Shown one piece after another: positions 35,007 through 42,250 of a stretch of DNA of 64,000 bases; position 1 is the stretch's first letter, and every line of letters begins with the position of its first letter. The position numbers and the translations under genes are program-made. The notes under the pieces are model-generated. The model was given only the letters and a program-made list of their open reading frames with translations, was not told the origin of the DNA and did not search any database. Source of the stretch: Prevotella veroralis DSM 19559 = JCM 6290 (GTDB taxonomy: Bacteria > Bacteroidota > Bacteroidia > Bacteroidales > Bacteroidaceae); assembly GCF_000377625.1 (NCBI RefSeq), contig NZ_KB898327.1, forward strand, positions 186,001-250,000, in the 5' to 3' direction.

Positions 35007-35657
35007 TTACTTACTAGCTGCCTGAGCAGCCTTTTTAGCGTCCAACTGTGTGATCATGTAGTAATGGCTCTCATCCATATCCTGAAGTTCGCTCATTACT
35101 TTCTTAACAGTTCCATAAGGAGAATCACCATCAGACTTGATTGCAAGTCTAACCTTTGGATTTACTTGGCGGGCTGCGTTAACCCACTGCTGAAACTCTG
35201 TCATCTCCTGTCCTTGGATACTATCGAGAGGGATTCCCATCTTTGGGAGTTCTTTGCTACGCTCAGCTGCAGGCTTAGAAAGATATGCAGCCAACTTGTC
35301 GAGAGGTGTACCAAATGTAGACTCTGCCATGAAGGTTTTCTTCAGCTTTGGAGTTAAATCTGGTGCCATCTGATCAAGAATCTGACCAAGCTCGTTTGTA
35401 TTATCGTAGCTCATAAATACCTGACCTTCGCCAGTTGGTGTACCATTAGGTCCTTTTTGAGGACTAACGAGGATTGTAAGGACGCCGTTCTCTGGCACCT
35501 TCATCTCAGACACAGAACCCGGAGTATTTACCTTCACTGGCTCATTCTTTACGAATGTAGAAGTCAGCATAAAGAAGGTAAGCAACAGGGTCATAACGTC
35601 TGACATAGGCGTCATGTCGATCCAAACGTCACTCTTCTTAATTTTTACTTTACCCAT
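35007..35657 (-). CDS. exbD: ExbD/TolR family biopolymer transport protein (first copy)
   Basis: A 216-residue ExbD-type protein. The start MGKVKIKKSDVWIDMTPMSD and the following VMTLLLTFFMLTSTF form the single transmembrane helix with the essential aspartate. The C-terminal VKKVMSELQDMDESHYYMIT matches the ExbD end. It sits 30 bp after exbB and 14 bp before the second exbD. Both probably join ExbB as a heteromeric motor for TonB. Confidence 0.92.
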   Translation of the reverse strand: MGKVKIKKSDVWIDMTPMSDVMTLLLTFFMLTSTFVKNEPVKVNTPGSVSEMKVPENGVLTILVSPQKGPNGTPTGEGQVFMSYDNTNELGQILDQMAPDLTPKLKKTFMAESTFGTPLDKLAAYLSKPAAERSKELPKMGIPLDSIQGQEMTEFQQWVNAARQVNPKVRLAIKSDGDSPYGTVKKVMSELQDMDESHYYMITQLDAKKAAQAASK

Positions 35658-35687
35658 AGCGATAAATTTTTAAAGGGTTAGCAAAAA

Positions 35688-36527
35688 TTAAGCCTCTTCT
35701 GTATGGTTTGCTTCGTATGTCTGAGCGATAGAATAACCAACCTCGTCGAGAGCGTAAGTCAACTTATCAACCTTATTAGAGAAGAAGTTGTAAGAAACTA
35801 CAGCACACCATGATGTGGCAATACCGAATGCTGTGTTGATCAACGCCTCAGAAATACCAGCAGAAAGTGCAGCAGAGTCAGCGCCACCACCTGCAGACAA
35901 AGCAGAGAAAGACTTGATCATACCCGTTACAGTACCGAGAAGACCAGTAAGAGTACCAAGTGTAACCATTGTTGCAAGGATTGGGAGGTTCATTGTAAGA
36001 ACTGGCATTTCAAGCTGAGTTGCCTCCTCATGAGCCTGCTGAATCTTAGCAACCTTCTGTGCCTTCTTTAGATTAGCATTAGCACCTGTCTCCATGTCTT
36101 TATAAGCATTCAAAGAAGCCTTAACAACATTAGCTACAGAACCTTTTTGCTGATCGCAAAGCTGATTAGCCTTAGCAAGATCATTTGCATTAAGAGCAGC
36201 CTTAATGTTTGCTACAAACTTTGGAAGAGAACCCTTACCGAAAGCGGTCTTCAAAGCCATCCAACGCTCAATAGACATTGCAAGTACTGAGAGCAAGAGA
36301 GTGTGGATTACAGGAACGACGACACCACCCTTAAAGATAGTACCCCAAACATCTGCAGGGTTCTCACGTGTACCTGGATCCTGGAAGTGCATATCATTAC
36401 CGAACCATGTAAAGAACAGTGTGAATGCAACGATAGCGCAAACGACGATAACCCAGAATGCACCTCTAACTCCTGTGAAGCCCTCTGATTTCTTCTTTGG
36501 GGCTGCTTTTTGTTGTGTAGTTGCCAT
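35688..36527 (-). CDS. exbB: ExbB/TolQ/MotA family proton channel protein
   Basis: A 279-residue inner-membrane protein of the MotA/TolQ/ExbB family. One transmembrane helix lies near residue 27-45, a second at about 70-92, then a cytoplasmic helical domain, and two further helices at about 175-200 and 220-250. The LPILATMVTLGTLTGLLGTVTGMIKSFSAL stretch is the conserved pore segment. It is the first gene of the operon; a -7 box lies about 120 bp upstream. Powers TonB-dependent uptake, for which the window supplies at least one candidate receptor (42251-44386). Confidence 0.94.
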   Translation of the reverse strand: MATTQQKAAPKKKSEGFTGVRGAFWVIVVCAIVAFTLFFTWFGNDMHFQDPGTRENPADVWGTIFKGGVVVPVIHTLLLSVLAMSIERWMALKTAFGKGSLPKFVANIKAALNANDLAKANQLCDQQKGSVANVVKASLNAYKDMETGANANLKKAQKVAKIQQAHEEATQLEMPVLTMNLPILATMVTLGTLTGLLGTVTGMIKSFSALSAGGGADSAALSAGISEALINTAFGIATSWCAVVSYNFFSNKVDKLTYALDEVGYSIAQTYEANHTEEA

Positions 36528-36648
36528 AATTTGATGAAATTTTAATTTTTAGTTATTAATGAATTAAACTGTTAATATCTTTCTGATTTTTAATTGTTTG
36601 TATGAGACAATGCCATTAGATACGTGTCACAGCATCATCTTATTTCCG

Positions 36649-36656
36649 CAAAGATA
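36649..36656 (-). promoter_or_regulatory. -7 box for the exbB-exbD-tonB operon
   Basis: TATCTTTG on the minus strand, about 120 bp before the exbB ATG; the -33 region has only TTTT/TTTA. The long AT-rich leader may hold regulation. Confidence 0.6.
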
Positions 36657-36749
36657 GCAATTAATGAGGAACTAAAACTACGATTAATAACATTTAACAA
36701 TTATAGTTATATAGTTTCTAACCATGCTTTCTTACGATTTAATCAATTA

Positions 36750-37943
36750 CTATTTTAGTTTCGACAAGACATCTTTAATACGTGAAAGAGCTTCAATGAT
36801 ATTGTCGTCACTTGTCGCATAACTCATGCGGAAATAATCGGGCGAACCAAATGCATCACCAGCCACTGTTGCCACATGACCTTCTTCGAGAAGATACAAA
36901 GCAAAGTCCGTTGAATTATTAATTACATGCTTTCCATTAGTTTTACCAAAGAAACTTGAGCACTTAGGGAATAAATAGAAAGCTCCTTCTGGAACGTTTA
37001 CCTCCAGTCCTGGAACCTCCTTCGCCAGAGAAACTATTAAATCACGACGACGCTGAAAAGCCTCGCGGAAATCTTCTACACACCTCTGATCACCTTCATA
37101 AGCTGCTAGAGCTGCCATCTGGCTAACGCTACTTGTACCAGAAGTATACTGCCCCTGCAATTTATTCAAGCCTTTGATTATCCACTCAGGAGCAGCTACC
37201 CATCCTAGTCTCCAGCCCGTCATGGCGTACGCTTTACTAACACCATTGCAAATAATGGTGCGTTCCTTCATTTCTTCACAAGCAGCAATACTAGCATGAC
37301 AACCTATATAATTAATGTGTTCATATATCTCATCCGAGAGAACAAAGAGGTTATTATGTTCCAAAACAACCTTTGCCAATGCCTCCAACTCTTCCTTTGT
37401 ATAAACACTACCAGTAGGGTTACTTGGGGAACAGAGAATAATTAGTTTTGTTTTCGATGTAATAGCAGCCTTCAACTTATCGGCTGTTATCTTGAAATCT
37501 TGCTCTATCCCTGCAGGAACAATGACAGGTACTCCACCCGCCAACTTTACCATCTGTGGATAGCTTACCCAATAAGGAGCAGGAATAATAACCTCATCAC
37601 CAGGATTAACAAGAGCTAAAATTGTATTACAAACGCCCTGTTTTCCACCCGTACCAACGATTACCTCCGATGCAGAATAGTTGAGGTTATTTTCACATTT
37701 GAGCTTATTTGCTATTGCCTTACGCAAAGAGAGATAACCAGGAACAGGTGAATACTTCGAAAAATTATCATCTATAGCTTTCTTACCAGCCTTCTTCACA
37801 TGATCTGGCGTCATAAAGTCAGGTTCACCAACGCTCATATTAATAACGTCAATACCCTGCGCTTTCATCTCATTACTACGTTGTGACATAGCCAACGTTG
37901 CTGATGGTGCGAGTCGATTCAGACGATCTGATAGTTGTGCCAT
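36750..37943 (-). CDS. Class I pyridoxal-phosphate aminotransferase (aspartate aminotransferase type)
   Basis: A 397-residue fold-type I aminotransferase. PLP contacts are visible: Schiff-base K237 in GVSKAYAMTGWRLG, D204 in LSDEIYEHI, N175 region in CSPSNPTG, and the C-terminal FRMSYATSDD with the substrate-carboxylate arginine. The early NMSVGEPDF is typical of aspartate aminotransferases of the I-gamma (AspB/AspC, thermophile-like) group. It probably transfers the amino group between aspartate and 2-oxoglutarate, though alanine or aromatic substrates cannot be excluded. A -7 box (TAATTTTG, 37982-37975) lies 32 bp upstream. A single gene. Confidence 0.92.
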   Translation of the reverse strand: MAQLSDRLNRLAPSATLAMSQRSNEMKAQGIDVINMSVGEPDFMTPDHVKKAGKKAIDDNFSKYSPVPGYLSLRKAIANKLKCENNLNYSASEVIVGTGGKQGVCNTILALVNPGDEVIIPAPYWVSYPQMVKLAGGVPVIVPAGIEQDFKITADKLKAAITSKTKLIILCSPSNPTGSVYTKEELEALAKVVLEHNNLFVLSDEIYEHINYIGCHASIAACEEMKERTIICNGVSKAYAMTGWRLGWVAAPEWIIKGLNKLQGQYTSGTSSVSQMAALAAYEGDQRCVEDFREAFQRRRDLIVSLAKEVPGLEVNVPEGAFYLFPKCSSFFGKTNGKHVINNSTDFALYLLEEGHVATVAGDAFGSPDYFRMSYATSDDNIIEALSRIKDVLSKLK

Positions 37944-37974
37944 TTATATAATCTTGCCTTATGAATATTGAATA

Positions 37975-37982
37975 CAAAATTA
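37975..37982 (-). promoter_or_regulatory. -7 box for the aminotransferase
   Basis: TAATTTTG on the minus strand, 31 bp before the ATG. The -33 site is not clear. Confidence 0.55.
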
Positions 37983-38062
37983 CGTATTATTGTTCTGATA
38001 ACGTAATTTTTCCATCTTTATTTCATATAATTATCATTTTCACTATTTCACTATCATTGGTA

Positions 38063-38248
38063 TTACTTGTGACGATTGGCTCTTTGCTGGCGGTACTTAG
38101 CCTTTTGCTTAGCACTGCCAGAGCCGTGTGCGCCTGTAATATACTTCTTCTTCTTGGCTTTAGTCTTTACTTTCCCATCATCATTCTTAGGCTTTGATGC
38201 ACCTCGAAAGACCATTCCTCCTTCTATAATATCATCTATTTCGCTCAT
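38063..38248 (-). CDS. Small basic protein, function unknown
   Basis: A 61-residue ORF starting 11 bp after the formyltransferase stop on the same strand. The first half (MSEIDDIIEGGMVFRGASK) is acidic to neutral; the second half is very basic (KTKAKKKKYITG, then KAKYRQQRANRHK). No membrane helix or cysteine. The clean spacing and skewed composition make it a probable gene, perhaps a nucleic-acid or ribosome-binding peptide by charge alone. I do not recognise a family. Confidence 0.6.
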   Translation of the reverse strand: MSEIDDIIEGGMVFRGASKPKNDDGKVKTKAKKKKYITGAHGSGSAKQKAKYRQQRANRHK

Positions 38249-38259
38249 ACAAAATCGGT

Positions 38260-39441
38260 TTAATGATGGAATAAACGTACTCCAGTGAATGCCATTGCGA
38301 TACCATATTTATCGCAAGTATCGATGACATGGTCGTCACGAATGCTGCCACCAGCCTGCGCAATATACTCCACTCCACTCTTGTGGGCACGTTCGATGTT
38401 GTCACCGAAGGGGAAGAAGGCATCCGAACCGAGTGCTACTCCTGTGTTCTTAGCAATCCATTCCTTGCGTTCCTCACGTGTGAGAGGCTCTGGGCGAGTG
38501 GTAAAGAACTGTTGCCAAACCCCTTCTTGCAATACGTCCTCATACTCATCTGAGATGTAAACATTGATGGTGTTATCACGATCGGCACGACGAATACCCT
38601 CCTTGAAAGGTAGGTTCATCACCTTTGGACATTGACGCAACCACCACTCATCAGCCTTATTACCAGCCAAACGAGTGCAGTGAATACGACTTTGCTGACC
38701 GGCTCCGATACCGATAGCCTGCCCATCCTTCACATAGCAAACAGAGTTACTTTGTGTGTACTTCAGTGTGATGAGCGAGATAATAAGGTCACGTTTTGCC
38801 TCTTCGGTGAACGTTTTATTCTTTGTAGGGATATTCTCGAAGAGCGCAGGATCATCTAGTTTCACCTCGTTTCTGCCCTGTTCAAAGGTAATGCCAAAGA
38901 CTTGCTTGTGCTCGATAGAGGCTGGAGTGTAATTCGGATCAATCTTTATAACGTTGTAGCCACCCTTGCGTTTCGCCTTGAGAATGTCTAATGCTTCAGG
39001 TGTAAAGTCAGGTGCGATCACACCATCACTCACCTCACGTTTGATGAGCAAAGCCGTTTCCTTGTCACAAGTATCACTAAGTGCACAGAAGTCGCCATAC
39101 GAACACATACGGTCGGCGCCACGTGCTCTTGCGTATGCACTAGCCAATGGTGTCAACTCGAAGTCGACGTCATCAACGAAGTAAATCTTCTTTAGTGTGT
39201 CAGTAAGAGGCAGTCCTACGGCAGCACCAGCAGGGCTAACATGTTTGAACGAAGCTGCTGCGGGCAGTCCAGTAGCAGCCTTTAATTCCTTAACGAGTTG
39301 CCAACTATTGAGCGCATCGAGGAAGTTGATGTATCCTGGACGCCCACTAAGAACAGTGATAGGGAGTTCGCCTTCCTCCATATAAATACGTGATGGCGTT
39401 TGGTTCGGATTGCATCCGTACTTAAGAGCTAATTCTTTCAT
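38260..39441 (-). CDS. AICAR formyltransferase (C-terminal half of PurH, stand-alone)
   Basis: A 393-residue phosphoribosylaminoimidazole-carboxamide formyltransferase, which passes a formyl group from 10-formyl-THF to AICAR. The catalytic K66-H67 pair (SFKHVSPAGAA) and the late AFFPFGDNIERAHKSGVEYIAQAGGSIRD segment with the ISLITLKYTQSN helix are intact. It contains no cyclohydrolase domain; that domain is a separate gene at 25470-26066. The protein starts MKELALKYGCNPNQ, like other free-standing AICARFTs, so it is not a truncated bifunctional PurH. Own -7 box at 39480-39473. Confidence 0.94.
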   Translation of the reverse strand: MKELALKYGCNPNQTPSRIYMEEGELPITVLSGRPGYINFLDALNSWQLVKELKAATGLPAAASFKHVSPAGAAVGLPLTDTLKKIYFVDDVDFELTPLASAYARARGADRMCSYGDFCALSDTCDKETALLIKREVSDGVIAPDFTPEALDILKAKRKGGYNVIKIDPNYTPASIEHKQVFGITFEQGRNEVKLDDPALFENIPTKNKTFTEEAKRDLIISLITLKYTQSNSVCYVKDGQAIGIGAGQQSRIHCTRLAGNKADEWWLRQCPKVMNLPFKEGIRRADRDNTINVYISDEYEDVLQEGVWQQFFTTRPEPLTREERKEWIAKNTGVALGSDAFFPFGDNIERAHKSGVEYIAQAGGSIRDDHVIDTCDKYGIAMAFTGVRLFHH

Positions 39442-39472
39442 ATAACTTATGTGGTATATGTGATTGGTGCTA

Positions 39473-39480
39473 CAAAGGTA
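39473..39480 (-). promoter_or_regulatory. -7 box for AICAR formyltransferase gene
   Basis: TACCTTTG on the minus strand, 31 bp before the ATG at 39441. The -33 element is weak. Confidence 0.6.
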
Positions 39481-39542
39481 GCGAAAAATAATTGAAAAGC
39501 CCTTTCTCCTTAGTTGTTATTCGATAAAAATCACAGCTATGC

Positions 39543-39574
39543 TTTGTTCCTTTTATAGAAAAATAGTAATTTTA
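39543..39574 (+). promoter_or_regulatory. Probable promoter for ridA
   Basis: TTTG (39543-39546), 20 bp, TAATTTTA (39567-39574); the last base of the -7 box differs from consensus. The predicted transcript would start about 20 nt before the ATG at 39600 and about 95 nt before the homology-supported ATG at 39675. Confidence 0.5.
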
Positions 39575-39674
39575 CAGCCGTAAATAATAGTATTAACAGA
39601 TGGAGAATAGGGATGTTAGCATTGCTTCTGATGACTTCTTTAACGTTTCTAACTCCTTTTTAAATCTTAAAGAC

Positions 39675-40049
39675 ATGCACGCATTACACACAGACAAGGC
39701 TCCTGCAGCCGTTGGACCTTACAGTCAGGCAATCGAAGCCAATGGTTTCATCTTTGCATCTGGTCAACTTCCTATCGACCCAGCTACCAACGCTTTCGCT
39801 GAAGGAGGTGTGAAGGAACAGACTCGCCAATCAATTACTAATGCACAGAATGTACTTGCGTCAGCTGGTGTTGACCTATCTCATGTCGTGAAGACAACCG
39901 TTTTCCTTTCTGATATGGATAACTTTGCAGCGATGAACGAAGTATATGCCGAGTTCTTCAAAGAGCCTTATCCAGCACGTTCGGCAGTAGCTGTTAAAAC
40001 CTTGCCAAAGGGTGCCTTGGTGGAAGTTGAGTGCATTGCTGTAAAGTAA
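39675..40049 (+). CDS. ridA: RidA family enamine/imine deaminase
   Basis: A 124-residue RidA (YjgF/YER057c/UK114) protein that hydrolyses reactive 2-aminoacrylate-type imines from PLP enzymes. Typical segments: APAAVGPYSQAIEANGFIFASGQLP, TRQSITNAQNVLASAG, and the active-site arginine R105 in PYPARSAVAVKTLPKGALVEVECIA. The start at 39675 (MHALHTDKAP) matches family length; an in-frame ATG at 39600 would add 25 residues with no similarity, though the promoter lies close to it. The repeat block starts about 60 bp after the stop. Confidence 0.94.
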   Translation: MHALHTDKAPAAVGPYSQAIEANGFIFASGQLPIDPATNAFAEGGVKEQTRQSITNAQNVLASAGVDLSHVVKTTVFLSDMDNFAAMNEVYAEFFKEPYPARSAVAVKTLPKGALVEVECIAVK

Positions 40050-40107
40050 TTGAGACATTCTCTCCATTTAGGAAGAGCATTTCTTCTGTACATAAGATTC
40101 AAAGATT

Positions 40108-40310
40108 GTAGGGACAGACGCCTCCGTCTGTCCGTCTCAAAATCCCTTTTCATGCAACAGAAAACTATACTTTTCGGACAGACGAGGGCGTCTGTCCCTA
40201 CTTTTATGCTATGTTTGTGAAATGAAAGGAACGCCCTTCTTGTAATAAGGAGACGCCCTTTTCACATCAAGAAGAGCCTCTCTTCAATTGCAAGAAAGGC
40301 TCTCTTGTTT
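40108..40310. repeat. Mosaic repeat block after ridA
   Basis: The 27-bp hairpin repeat occurs forward (40108-40134) and inverted (40175-40201), with 40 bp between, followed by purine/pyrimidine hairpin words (about 40218-40310, such as AAGGAACGCCC and AAGAAAGGCTCTC). The same pair-plus-words order is seen at 46.4 kb and, inverted, at 18.8 kb. It lies between convergent genes and may act as a terminator. Confidence 0.85.
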
Positions 40311-40336
40311 ATCTGTTATCAGTTTCTATATATGTT

Positions 40337-40447
40337 TTATAGCGTTTCTTGTTTATTTCCTGTAGGCTTATGGTCTTGAATATAGAAGTATATTCCACCA
40401 ATCCATGCTATAGCTGAAACGAATATTGATACTATAATTGCTCCCAT
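40337..40447 (-). CDS. Tiny membrane peptide related to its upstream neighbour
   Basis: A 36-codon ORF (MGAIIVSIFVSAIAWIGG, then IYFYIQDHKPTGNKQETL) starting one base after the stop of the 61-residue membrane protein. It is a single hydrophobic helix followed by a short polar tail. The order of features (SVIIASATTLGWGLYLVRDHKE in the neighbour, SIFVSAIAWIGGIYFYIQDHK here) shows that the two are related, with this one reduced to the last helix. Likely co-translated. Function unknown. Confidence 0.65.
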   Translation of the reverse strand: MGAIIVSIFVSAIAWIGGIYFYIQDHKPTGNKQETL

Positions 40448-40448
40448 C

Positions 40449-40661
40449 TTATTTCCTTTTCTTTTTGTATCTATCCTTGTTTTTATTCTCTTTGTGGTCT
40501 CTTACGAGATATAATCCCCACCCTAATGTTGTGGCAGAGGCTATGATAACACTGAAAAATACAGTTTTCTTACTAATATCACCAAATACTGATGATAGCA
40601 GAAGAGCCGTCACCATGTACTTTGCAATATCCATAAGCCATTTACCGAATTCTTTCTTTAT
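40449..40661 (-). CDS. Small membrane protein (DUF6722-like), possible ATA start
   Basis: Two hydrophobic helices and a basic tail (RDHKENKNKDRYKKKRK). The ATG at 40634 gives 61 residues (MDIAKYMVTALLLSSVFGD). The frame upstream of that ATG reads IKKEFGKWL, which I recall as the usual start of DUF6722 proteins, and the codon in the initiator position is ATA (40661-40659). A consensus promoter ends five bases before it. So either translation starts at the rare ATA on a leaderless message, or the N-terminus has been shortened to 40634. Family label not verified. Confidence 0.7.
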   Translation of the reverse strand: MKKEFGKWLMDIAKYMVTALLLSSVFGDISKKTVFFSVIIASATTLGWGLYLVRDHKENKNKDRYKKKRK

Positions 40662-40665
40662 GGTG

Positions 40666-40697
40666 CAAATATAATCTTTTTTTATTTAGCATACAAA
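40666..40697 (-). promoter_or_regulatory. Promoter for the two small membrane proteins
   Basis: Minus strand: TTTG (40697-40694), 20 bp, TATATTTG (40673-40666). The -7 box ends four bases before the ATA codon at 40661. Confidence 0.75.
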
Positions 40698-40781
40698 TCT
40701 CTAAGGTCAAATATAGGCTATTATTCACTATTAGCAATATAAAAAACTCATTGAACCTTACGTATTTACCTAATCTTTTAT

Positions 40782-40789
40782 TACTTTTG
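40782..40789 (+). promoter_or_regulatory. -7 box for the 94-residue protein
   Basis: TACTTTTG ends 29 bp before the ATG at 40819. No clear -33 TTTG. Confidence 0.55.
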
Positions 40790-40818
40790 CAGCACGTTAG
40801 TAATGCTTTCAATGAGAG

Positions 40819-41103
40819 ATGAAAAAGAAGTTTAGAGCCATTATTGAGGATCTAGGGCATAAGACTCAAGTGCGTAAAGAGCTAGTGGCAGATGTAGAGA
40901 AGTTATCAAGCAGGCTGGCGGTCTACCATATCAATTTGGAGACTACATCACTGAAAAGGCTGATTGGTTATTTTAAAGGTAAAGAGAAACCATCACAAAA
41001 AACGTTAGATAGGTTGGCTCTCTTCGCCGGGTTCCAGAACTGGAAAGACCTAAGTAAGGCTTTGCATGGCGACAATGATGCTAAGTTGAACTATGAAGAT
41101 TAA
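40819..41103 (+). CDS. Small putative DNA-binding-like protein
   Basis: A 94-residue, helical, basic protein (MKKKFRAIIEDLGHKTQVRK). The C-terminal half, SLKRLIGYFKGKEKPSQKTL followed by DRLALFAGFQNWKDLSKALH, resembles the small helix-turn-helix-like module found at the start of several Bacteroidetes proteins (pattern TLDxLAxxxGFxxWxDF). No other domain is attached here. A DNA-binding role is a guess from that resemblance. It has its own -7 box and shares a bidirectional terminator with rplS. Confidence 0.7.
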   Translation: MKKKFRAIIEDLGHKTQVRKELVADVEKLSSRLAVYHINLETTSLKRLIGYFKGKEKPSQKTLDRLALFAGFQNWKDLSKALHGDNDAKLNYED

Positions 41104-41140
41104 AAAAGTCCGATACCTTCTTGGTATCGGACTTTTATTT
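41104..41140. terminator. Bidirectional terminator between the 94-residue protein and rplS
   Basis: A perfect 14-bp stem (AAAAGTCCGATACC and complement) with a TTCTT loop; T-rich tracts on both sides serve both convergent genes. Confidence 0.9.
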
Positions 41141-41158
41141 TCTTGGATTTCCAAGGGC

Positions 41159-41527
41159 TTACTTCTCAGTAGAAGCAACAACTGTTCTCTTCTCCTTGAT
41201 ACGTGCAGCCTTACCTGTAAGATTACGTAGGTAATAGAGTTTCGCACGGCGAACTTTACCACGCTTGTTCACCTCGATAGAATCGATATTTGGTGACTCA
41301 ATAGGGAAAATACGCTCAACACCAACGGTGCCTGACATCTTACGAACAGTGAAACGCTTCTTCTCTCCGTGGCCAGAAACCTTGATTACTACACCACGAT
41401 AGAGCTGAATACGCTGCTTGTTACCCTCGACAATTTTGTAAGCGACGGTTACTGTGTCACCAGCCTTGAACTCTGGGAACTGCTTGCCGGTTGCAAATGC
41501 TTCTTCAGCAACTTTAATTAAATCCAT
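41159..41527 (-). CDS. rplS: 50S ribosomal protein L19
   Basis: L19 sits at the 30S-50S interface near the aminoacyl site. The 122-residue protein is complete, with [20 protein letters not shown], the [15 protein letters not shown] strand and the strongly conserved [20 protein letters not shown] and [20 protein letters not shown] segments. It is a single gene with a perfect-consensus promoter at 41647-41617 and an 84-nt leader, and a strong terminator 20 bp after the stop. It is not in the usual rimM-trmD-rplS cluster, as common in Bacteroidetes. Confidence 0.98.
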   Translation of the reverse strand: MDLIKVAEEAFATGKQFPEFKAGDTVTVAYKIVEGNKQRIQLYRGVVIKVSGHGEKKRFTVRKMSGTVGVERIFPIESPNIDSIEVNKRGKVRRAKLYYLRNLTGKAARIKEKRTVVASTEK

Positions 41528-41616
41528 TTCTTATTGTTAATTAAATATTGTTTGTCGCTCCAATGTAACGTAGTTAATGACTCTTCCACAACCAGCGGTT
41601 ACACCGAAAAGCGTTG

Positions 41617-41647
41617 CAAAGTTACTGCTTTTCGTCGAAACAACAAA
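41617..41647 (-). promoter_or_regulatory. Promoter for rplS
   Basis: Minus strand: TTTG (41647-41644), 19 bp, TAACTTTG (41624-41617), a full match to consensus. Confidence 0.8.
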
Positions 41648-41689
41648 GTATTTGTTTGCTTTTAATGCTTATTAGGGCAAGAATCAAGC

Positions 41690-41875
41690 TTATTTTGTAG
41701 CAAGAATCTTGGCTATTTCTTTCTTAGCCTTAGCCATTTGTTTCTGGAAGGCTTCGGATGAATGAATGGCAGCATAGCCTACACTCGCGCAAAGACGACC
41801 TGTGTCAACATCGCTCTGATAGTGATTCTGTCTTCTTTCTATGCGCTTCGCGTATTGTTTCGATACGTATTGCAT
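41690..41875 (-). pseudogene. C-terminal relic of a PhoN-type acid phosphatase (PAP2 family)
   Basis: A 61-codon ORF whose body, YAKRIERRQNHYQSDVDTGR followed by CASVGYAAIHSSEAFQKQMA, matches the end of class A non-specific acid phosphatases. The third PAP2 motif R-x6-H-x3-D (H and D of HYQSD) is kept. The earlier two motifs (KxxxxxxRP and PSGH) and the signal peptide are missing; upstream lies the palindromic cluster at 41852-42030. It is probably the remnant of a roughly 250-residue enzyme. Whether the leftover is translated is unknown. Confidence 0.75.
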
Positions 41876-42030
41876 ATTATTTCGATACGTATTGCGTATT
41901 CATGCAATGCGTATGTTTTTGTATTATCTAAGTCTGATAATTAATTATCAGACTTAGATAAAGTATTATCACGCTTAGATAATTAATTATCACGCTTAGA
42001 TAATATAATTTGATGCGCATTCCTGTAATG
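41852..42030. repeat. Cluster of short palindromes
   Basis: Three kinds of repeat in a row: a direct pair of TTTCGATACGTATTGC (about 41858 and 41880); a perfect 38-bp palindrome (41924-41961, half-site TTATCTAAGTCTGATAATT); and a direct pair of ATTATCACGCTTAGATAATT units (about 41965-42005). The last two share the half-sites TTATC and CTTAGATAA. It lies 3' of the TonB-dependent receptor gene and 5' of the phosphatase relic, like the other palindrome clusters at 11.4, 47.2 and 57.8 kb. Confidence 0.85.
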
Positions 42031-42161
42031 CGAAATACGCTGAAAAACAAAAGAAAAGCAGGTAAGAAGAAATGCAAGATAAGCTATATTCTGTCTTTCC
42101 TGCTTATAGTTTACGATGTGCGATAGGCTGTTGTGCCTTTTTGTGAGGCGCGTTGTGCATA

Positions 42162-42200
42162 AGAAAGGGGCAGATGCTGAACATCTACCCCTGCTTTTTT
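42162..42200. terminator. Terminator after the TonB-dependent receptor
   Basis: Stem GGGG-AGATG / CATCT-CCCC with one internal mismatch; followed by CTGCTTTTTT on the plus strand and TTTCTT on the minus strand. Lies about 50 bp past the receptor stop. Confidence 0.65.
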
Positions 42201-42250
42201 ACCTAGGAATCTCCCACCATTGTGGAGCTCACCTGTCGTCTTTTAGTGGC

